Assembly (NCBI GenBank): GCA_026770585.1
Contig: MU648141.1
Span: 1-10,505 of the forward strand
From: Baffinella frigidus
Lineage: Eukaryota > Cryptophyceae > Cryptomonadales > Baffinellaceae
DNA: 10,505 nt
Reading direction: 5' to 3'
Position 1 is the stretch's first letter; each line of letters starts with the position of its first letter. Under the pieces are notes generated by a model. That model did no database searches. It had not been told where the DNA came from and saw only the letters and a list, made by a program, of their open reading frames with translations. Shown in pieces: positions 1 through 7,900 of the stretch. A program made the position numbers and the translations under genes.

Positions 1-1852
1 CTCGGAGAGCGTTCGCGTCGGGTTGACTGTCCATCCACCTGAGTGTCTGGCCCAGGAGCTCCGGTTCCCGCAGAACCAGAATTCTCTGGTCTGCAGTGAG
101 CTGCTCTAGAAACACACCGTCGTTGGTGCCCAGGACCTCGGACAACGCTTGCCTTGCGTCGTCTACTAGGCGCCAGGCACGTCCGAGCTGCGGTGGAGCG
201 CCTCTATTGTCACCTTGCTGCAGTCTTTCCCGAAGATACCCGCTTATCCGATCCCCTACCTCGCCCTTGGAGATTGTGAGCACATTGAGGTGATTGCTTT
301 CCCACTCACGGACGGGTGTTCTAGGCTCAACGCGTCCTAGCGCTGCCTGCACCGTGCCAGCCCGAGGGAAGTCAATTCCTTGGCGCTTGCGAGCCTTCCT
401 CAGATTCTCCAGGGTTTGGGCGTTGGACAGGTGACGAAGTAGCTGTCTCCGTGACCGCTCTCCCTCCCGCAGACGCGCCAGGAAGTCCTCGCGCGTCTCG
501 TCGCGTGGAGGGTGGAGCAGTACCCCCGGGGGCAGGGACGGGGCGTCGGACGCGAAAAACTCCAAGGAAGTGTTGCAGAGGTCCAACCGCTCCATTCCTT
601 CGCACTCGAGTAAGCTGCAGTGAAGGAGGCGGCCCTTGAGCTGCTCTATCACGCGCAGCTCTTTATCCAGAATTACCTGTTTCTTGTCCCTGAAGGGAGC
701 CTTGCCCGTGCCCCCCAGAGATCGCCAACCGAAGATTTCCTCCCCGACCTTCAACATTTTGGGGTGGAGGTACCGTTCCCAGGCCAGGACAGGGTTGTGA
801 GCGTAAGCCCGCCCCATCTCAGCGTCCACTTTGTCCACACGGTCCAGTTCGTTAGCCAGCCTGGCCGTGTAAAGGGGCAGTTTGGTCGCTGACTCGCTCA
901 TGTCCAGTCTGCGACGCGGTACCGATGGCACCTCCTGGGGGGGTGGAGTCAACAGCCGGTTGCTCAGACACAGCCAGATAGGACGGTGGTCGATGTGGGA
1001 ACCTTGCGGCCTGTCACCCACGCACGCCACTGCGCTATCTAGCCATTGAGGACTGATCAGGAAGTGATCGAGTTGGGCTGCTTGGAGTTGTCCCGTCTTC
1101 GTCCATCCCTCCCACGTGAACGCCGGCTGGCCTGCGTCGCGTGGTTCAGCAGGTTGGAGTGGTGCCTCCTGGAGATTCAGCTCCCGGGGAAGATTGGCTG
1201 CCTTCGTATCACGACGGTACACCTCCCCTTTTTTTGAACTGTACCCTACCCGATGAGTGGAGAAGGCGGTGTTGAAGTCTCCAGCAAGTACCACGTGCAA
1301 GTCGGGGTGCTTTATGGCAGTTCTCTGAATGAGGTCTCGGACGTAGGACCAACATTCGTCGAACTGCGCCTCGTGTCCCGCCACCGGCAGGTAGACGTTG
1401 ACACACAGGAGGGGGGGATTGTGGCGCGGGTTATGATGCACGGTCCCGAGCACCCGTCCTCGCGCGGCTGCGTTCCTCCACCCTATTTCACTTACCCTCT
1501 CAGTCTGACCGAGGGACTCGTGGTACAGCGTGATGCAGGCCATAGGGTAAGGTGCGCGACCTGAGTCTTCCTCGGGCAGGGAGCGTGCCGTGTAGAAAGC
1601 CTTGTACCCTGGAGCTACGCGGGCGAGTTGGGTTCGAAACTTTTTCGATCCAAGGTGTTTCTCTCGGAGTCGCACATCTTGGAGCAGGATTAGCGCAGGT
1701 CTACTGCGGACTAGCGCCCTGATTGTTGTCTCGTTGCCCCACCAGCCGGCGGGCCCCAGATTGCAGGACACGATGGCAGCGTTGTTGAACCTAGTGCTGT
1801 AAGGGAGCGTTGGCGGGGGGCGCACGGCGGCTGCTTGAGAGGATTTGGGTTT
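1..1852 (-). CDS. LINE-type ORF2, EEP/APE endonuclease domain plus linker (partial, runs off left edge)
   Basis: This is the amino-terminal part of a non-LTR retrotransposon polyprotein. The endonuclease would nick target DNA to prime reverse transcription. I translated the minus strand from 1852 to 1 and found no stop. The EEP fold starts near 1786. Visible catalytic motifs are the Asn in SCNLG (1760-1762), LLQD (Asp at 1676-1678, where Glu is usual), NVYLP (Tyr at 1391-1393), GDFN (1271-1282), a FTW motif near 1110, QLDHFLIS (1052-1075, the counterpart of the usual IDYILVS) and SHIDHRPI with the Asp-His pair at 986-991. About 328 residues of charged linker follow with no reverse transcriptase motif, so RT should lie left of the window. 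The frame is open upstream to 1942, but its first ATG is at 1541-1543, inside the nuclease domain. The start is therefore non-AUG, spliced or lost. A cellular EEP protein is a less likely alternative. Confidence 0.83.
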
Positions 1853-1925
1853 CTGGCTTCGGGTTTGGGGTTTGGGGTTTGGGGTTTGGGGTTTGGGGTT
1901 TAGGGTTTCGGCTTTAGGGTCGAAC
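1853..1925 (-). repeat. Telomere-like array (TTTGGGG/TTTAGGG), candidate intron VIII or retrotransposon 5' junction
   Basis: On the plus strand this holds about five TTTGGGG units followed by TTTAGGG and degenerate copies. On the transcript strand it begins GTTCGACCC directly after the exon-7 codons and can end at a CAG at 1853-1855. That resembles intron III, which begins GTTCAGCCCC. It lies exactly between the last recognisable host exon and the LINE endonuclease frame. It may be a complete 73-nt intron, or the 5' remnant of an intron into which the retrotransposon inserted. CCCCAAA units contain no stop, so the LINE frame reads through them. Confidence 0.7.
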
Positions 1926-1997
1926 GTTGATGTTGCTCTGCAGAGTCACAGAAATCGTGTTGACTTCGTCAGCCAGGAAGTTGTTCTGGCCAATCGC
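1926..1997 (-). CDS. Exon 7 of repeat-protein gene (start of repeat 16)
   Basis: This is a 72-nt exon of 24 codons, starting AIGQ and ending QSNIN. The acceptor is TAAACCAG|GCG and the putative donor is AAC|GTTCGACC. Joined to exon 6 it rebuilds FEIH-AIGQNNF, aligning without gaps to TTKAIGQSSPF in another repeat. NTISVTLQSNIN matches NTISMTLQSNVD in repeat 12. The frame meets a TAA eight bases into the following telomeric array, so splicing or truncation happens here. The domain breaks off after its first strands, and no continuation is visible to the left. Confidence 0.68.
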
Positions 1998-4900
1998 CTG
2001 GTTTAGAGTGTAGGGTTAAGGGTTTAGGGTTTAGGGTTTGGAGTATAGGGTATAGGGTATAGGGTATAGGGTATAGGGTATAGGGTATAGGGTATAGGGT
2101 ATAGGGTATAGGGTAGAGGGTAGAGGGTAGAGGGTAGAGGGTAGAGGGTAGAGGGTAGAGGGTAGAGGGTAGAGGGTAGAGGGTAGAGGGTTGATGGTTT
2201 GGGGTTGATGGCTCAAAGGTGAGGGTTGCATTGTTATGGTTTAGGGTGTAGTGATTAGGGTTTACATGGATCTCGAACAACGGCACCAGCACCAGCAGAG
2301 CGTTGTTCCCCGCGATGACTCCCAACGAATCTGTCATGGGCTGGATCATGGGCTCCTTGTCGAAAACCACTGCGCCCGACGCCTCGATGCTGATGGCCGG
2401 AGCGGATTGCGCTACGGCGGGGTTCTCGACCATCCACACAATCGTGTACTCGTAATTTGCGTCGAGAATGCGCCCCGGGCACACGGTGAGCTCCAAGCTC
2501 CCGAGACTCTCCTTCCATACCCCGACACTCTCCTCCCACACGCCCCTGCTGCTTGCGCCAGCTCCGACGGAGTCCGCGCAGAAGAGCATACCAGTGTCTG
2601 CACCGTCCTTGACAACCGACTTAAGGAAAGTCTCCGCAGAGGATTCTGCCCCTACGAGCCCGCTGATGGTGATGACAGTGCCGGCCTCGAGGCTGATGAA
2701 GGCCTCGAGCACGATGGTGAGCGTATTGTCGAAGCCGGCGAGAGGCGTTGACTGCGAGATATGCCTTGTCCCGAACGATCGCAGCGCCACGCGCAGAGGA
2801 TCCGACCCGTCCACCACACCCAACACGAGCTGGCCCAGCTTCGTCATGGGCGCAAGGAAAATCTCAAACATCGAGTTCCTTGCAACCACCTGGACAGTGG
2901 GCGAGGACTGCGCATCTCCCGGGTTCACGAAGGAGATGGTGAAGACGTATTCGGTGTTCAACTGCACGGTCTGGCCGTCGCAGACGAGAAATTCGAGGTT
3001 GGATGTGCTCTCATCCCAGTCGCCAATGCCAGGCTGACCAGCCGAGGAGCAGACAAGCGGTGATATCGCTGGGCCAGCGCCGACGTCTGAGATGGTGACA
3101 GCGCGGTCTGAGACCGGAAGCCCGACCATGTTGGTGACGGTCATGCTCGAGCCCAGTGCAGCAGAGAGAGAGAAGGAAGAGGAAAGCGTGATGGTGATGG
3201 TGTTGGGAATATCGGCGACAGGAGTAGCCTGTGCGATCCGCTTCGTCGTGAAAAACGGCACCACCACCTTCAAGACCTCGAAACCGCCCGAAACCCCCAG
3301 CAGCGTGCGGCCATCCTTAGCCATGCTGGCTGCAGGCATCGTTACCCTCTCCCCCGTCGCCTCAATTGAAACCGAGGGCGACTCCTGATCCGAGGCTGGG
3401 TTCGTCATGGTGAAGTGCATGATGTACTCAACACCGACAATCATGATCTTATTCGCACACAGCCGCAGAGTCAGAGTGGAGGCTTCGCTGTCCCAAACTC
3501 CCGTCTTGCTTGCTCCCGAATCTCCGCAGAAGAGGTACTCTGCCTCGTTTCCCCCTGGAGAAGAACCCAGAGACACTGGAGGGTCGGCAACGGCACCGAA
3601 AAGGTTGGAGAGCGTGATAACGGACGCGTCTGCTCCCGAGAGCTGCACCGACGCGGTGAGGGTCACGGTGATGGTGTTGGCCACCGAGGCCACGGGCGTG
3701 GTCTGCGAAATAATCTGTGTGGTGAACTCCGGGACCACGACCTTCAAAGGGTCGTTGCCGTTCACCTGGTTTAGGGTTTAGGGTTTAGAGTTTAGGGTTT
3801 GGGGTTTGTGGTTTAGGGTTTAGGATTTAGGGTTTAGGGTTTGAAGTTGAGGGTTTAGAGTTTAGGGTTGTGGGGTGTCACCACCCCCCACTCTGTCGAA
3901 TGCAGCTTGACCATGGCAGCAGATTCCAGCGTGACCGATGCGCAGACCCCAGAAATGAGCACTTGCGGTGATTCGGCGTTGAACGAGGGATTCTGGACCA
4001 CGAAGCTGACGACAAACTCCAAACCCGAAGAGATCTTGTTGTCTGCCGGAGACGGACACAGGTAGAGCTTGAGCTCGCCAGTATTCTCGTCCCAGTAACC
4101 CGAGCCTGCACCACCGGTGCCGTCGTTGAACCTGCAGAAGTGCGGCAGCGCCACCTCTGAATCCGCCGCGGTGTGCGTGACACTGACCGCAATGATGCTG
4201 CCCGCATCAGAGTAAATCGCGTTGCCGAGACAGCACACCCCAACATACCCCAGGGCGCCAGAGTTGACGTCGGAGGTCTTGGTTACATCGACGTTGCTTT
4301 GGAGTGTCATCGAAATCGTGTTCTGTTCTCCAGAAAAGAAGCTGCTTTGTGCAACGCGCCTCGCAACGAACTCCGGCAGAATCACAGTTAGGGGGTCTGC
4401 CCCCAAAACGACACCGAAGAGCGAGAGCCCGGCTTTCGTGACTTCTCCTCTGACGTAAGGTACCGTCCCAACCGCCTCTATCCTGACTGACGGAGAGGAT
4501 TGCGCTGCGGCAGGGTTTTCGACAGCCCAGCTGATCACGTACTCGGCCACGCCTTCAAATGATTGAGCTGGGCACAGAGAGAGGACCAGCGAGCTGGTCG
4601 AGTCGTCCCAGCTGCCTCTGCTTTCGGCGTCATTGTTCGCGACACAGAAAAAGGCACCAGCCAGGGTCTCTCCGTCCTTGGTCACAGAAACAGGGACAGT
4701 GCTGTCCGCCACAACCGCGCCCGCCAAGTTGCTGACAGTGATGCTTGAGCTATGCGAAGCCAACAAGCTGATGGTCGATTGCAGGCGAAGCGTCACGATG
4801 TTGGATTTGGATTGGAACGGCACAGACTGAGACATTTCACGCCTCGTCCACGTCGGTGTCATCACCTGGGTGTTGGGTTTTGGGTTTAGAATTTAGGGTT

Positions 4901-7900
4901 GAGGGTTGATTGTTCAGGGAAAGGGGTGGGTTTAGGTTTCAGGGGTTATAGTTTAGGGTTGAGGGTGTATTGTGTAGGGTGTAGGGTATAGGGTGTAGGG
5001 AGTGTAGGGTTTAGGTTCATCACCCGGAACGGCTTTCCCCCATCCAAAACCCCAAGCACAGACCCCTCCGGCGCCGTCATGTCGCGTTTGAGGTCATACT
5101 GGTACCCAGCCACGACAATCTCCAGCGTCCTGGCAGGCAGCACCGCGTCCGGGTTGGTCACGTTCAGCCCGATGACGATGTCCGTGAACCAGGGGATCGA
5201 AGACCCGGTGCAGAGCGTGAACTGAAGTGTAGAGCCGTTGACCACAGCCTTGCCCCGCGTGCGGGTGTCGCCCGCGAGAGCGCAGAATGAGGTAGTATTC
5301 GAGATGCTGGTCATGCTGATGTTGACAAAGTCGGTGCCAACGTCCTTGACAGCGTGGACAGCGGACTCGAGAAAGCCCGAGAGTGTGAACGAGAGCGGCG
5401 GTTGGAACTCCATGGATGCCACACTGATTTAGGGTTTGGGGTTTGCGGTTTAGGGTTTAGGGTTTAGGGTTTGGGGTCCAGGGTTTAGGGTTTAAGGTCT
5501 AGGGTTCAGGGTTTAGGGTGAATAATTTGGGGTTTTAGGGGTGAGGGGTTAGGGGTCGGAGGTTACGGGTTGGGGTTTGGGGTTTAGGTTTTGGTATCTA
5601 GGGTGTAGGGTTTAGGTTTTAGGGTCTTTGGTTTCGGGTTTTACAGTGTGACAAGGATGGTGTTGGCCCGCGTGGCGATGGGGTTCGTCTGCCCGACTGT
5701 TGTGGTTGTGAAGTCCTGGAACAGCACCCACAGCACCTCCGCCCCGCCCCACACACCCGACGCAACCGACGTGTAGTCCTTGGTCATGGAGAGTTGTGGA
5801 ATCGGGTTGACAATCCCCGCGGCCTCGATCCGCACGTCGGGGGACCGAGAGCCCACTTTCGGGTTGGTGAACCTAAATTTGAACTTGTAGAGGCGTCCAG
5901 CTTCCATGGTCGTGTCAGGGCACACACGCAGCACCAGCGCCTTTGTGTCATCCACCCAAGACCCGGTCGAATTCGCTCCATCGTCGCTGCAGAACAGATA
6001 TTGACCTTCGTAGCCGCCTAGAACGTTCTCGAGAGGCACCGTATCCCCAGAGACGGTCATACCTTGCAAGTTGGAGATGGTCACAACGTGGGAGAAGCTG
6101 CCCGAAAGCTCAAAAATGGTCTGAAGGGTCACGGTCAGCACGTTCTCCTGCCCGCTGAAAGGCGAAGACTGTCCAATCGCCTTTGTCATGAATTCAGGGA
6201 CGCGGACCTTCATCACATCAGACACATTTCCGAGGCCGTACACCAACGCGCCCTGGTACACAGGCTTGTCCATCGCAACGCCAGCGATTGTCGTTCTTGT
6301 GCCACCGACAGAAACCGTGACATCTGGCGACTCCTGCCTCACATTTGGGTTCGTGACATCGAAGGAAACCTGCACAGCCTCTCCAGCGCGAATTGTGCTG
6401 CCCGGACACAGATACAACCGTAGACTGAAGTCGCTACTGCCCCACACGCCGTGTCCCGACCCATTGGTTCCGAGAGCATCTCTGCAGAACTCAGGATCGG
6501 AGGCGCCGCCGACGCCAGCAGAGATGATCGGGAAGGCATCGGCATCGCTGACTGTGGCCCCGGCCAGACCGGAGATGGAAAAGAATGATGTCTCTGTACC
6601 GCCGACGCTCGACGCCAGGTCGATGTTACACGAGAGTGTCATGGTGATCGTGTTTGTCTCCAGGCCCATGAGCGTGCTCTGAGCGATCGACCTCTCGCCG
6701 AAGTTCGGCTTGACGACCAAGAGAGAGTTGGCACCGTTCACCACACCCAAGATCTCCGTCCCAGGCTTCGCTACCTCCGTCGCCGCAAAGGAACCGGTGC
6801 CGCTGGCGCGAACCAGAATCTCCGGCGAGCTCTGCTCACCCGCCGGGTTCGTGATCGTCCACTGCAGCACATATCGGGGGCCAGCCACCATCATCCGCCC
6901 GACGCAGAGCTTGAAAACGATGACGCCGGAATCGGTGTCCCATTCAGCCGTCGACTTGGTAAGCTCCGAGTCGGCAACCACACAGAACAGCTGGAACCCG
7001 AGTGCGACCGACTGCGCGTCTTCCTGAATGGTGACCGAAACGAGGATTCGTGAGGCGTCACTCGACATGCCGTTGAGCGTGGCGCCAGTCACGGTGATTC
7101 TCGAGTCGTCAGCAGCCTCTAGGTTCACGTTGGTGGCGAGCGTGAGCGAGAGCGTGTTCTTCCGCACGGTCAGAGGGCTGCTCTGCCCTAGGGCGGCGTG
7201 CACGAATCGAGGGACGATGATCAGCATCGGATCGGCGCCGTTGGCCACTCCAATCAGCATACTGTGGGGCGGGGTCAGAACGATGGCCGGAATCGAGAAG
7301 TCGCTCCCTGTGATTCGTACCGACATGGTCGACGGCGCTTGGCTCGCCCCCGGATTCATCACTGCGACCGAGAACACCACGTTTACTCCAAGCGGGATAT
7401 CCTCGCACAGAGACGCAATCAGTCCGGATGTCGTGGCCTGCACTTCGCAGAGCAGCGACGCCTCCCGACCGCCCATCCAGGAAGCAGAGATATTCACAAA
7501 CGTAGCGCCCGCCCACCCCTCAAGAGTCAAGGAGAACGACTTTGGGAGGCGCAGGTTGGTCGCGAGCGTGACGGTGAAATAGTTCAAGGTGTCGGCGAGC
7601 GGCGTGCTGGTTTAGGGCTTAGGGTTTAGGGAGTGGGTTTGAGGGTTTGGTGTTTAGGGTTTAGGGTTTGAAGTTAAGGGGTTCGGATTCAGGGTTTAGT
7701 GTTGAGTGTTTAGGGTTTAGGATTTAGGGTTTGGGGTTGGGGCTGAACCTCTGCGCAATCTTGTTCTGGATGAAGCGCGGCACCACGACCTGAAAGCCGG
7801 TTTAGGGTTCAGGGTTCAGGGTTTAGGGTTTGGGTTTAGGTTCTAGGGTTTTGGGCTTAGGGTTCAGGGAGTAGGGTTTAGGATTTAGGGTTTAGGGTGT

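Larger units (their letters stand above)
1998..2265 (-). repeat. Intron VII, telomere-like heptamer array (268 nt)
   Basis: The donor is CAT|GTAAACCC at 2265 and the acceptor CTCTAAACCAG| ends at 1998; the intron is phase 0. It contains irregular TTTAGGG-type units at both ends and two homogeneous blocks in the middle (listed separately). On the transcript strand the last 200 nt have no AG before the terminal CAG. The intron is not a multiple of three, yet it contains no stop in the frame of exon 6, so unspliced reading continues to 1969 with TLYPIPY- and TLYPLPS-type heptapeptides. Confidence 0.8.

Noticed and set aside
1-985. Reverse transcriptase domain of the LINE
   Set aside because: I read the frame to the left edge and found no FADD-type or other RT motif. 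The region is the linker between endonuclease and RT.
1253-1564. Plus-strand open frame of 103 codons over the LINE region
   Set aside because: It is antisense to the EEP endonuclease, whose minus-strand motifs GDFN and NVYLP lie here.
2044-2190. CRISPR array
   Set aside because: The units are contiguous 7-mers with no spacers, in a eukaryotic intron.
2031-2231. A small protein of YTLYPLP/YTLYPIP heptapeptides
   Set aside because: It is translation of the TATAGGG and TAGAGGG tracts inside intron VII. A stop-free heptamer array is open in every frame, so an open frame here means nothing.
2468-3037. Plus-strand open frame of 189 codons
   Set aside because: It is the antisense shadow of exon 6, with no domain logic, and overlaps several other plus-strand frames.
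3882-3887. Alternative donor of intron VI three bases upstream (GGG|GTGGTG)
   Set aside because: It would give WG-VNGND with one Val, whereas other repeats have two Val residues (LGVVNG, LGVVDG). The donor at 3881 fits better.
7028-7582. Plus-strand open frame of 184 codons
   Set aside because: It is antisense to repeats 6-7 of exon 3, whose minus-strand frame shows clear repeat conservation.
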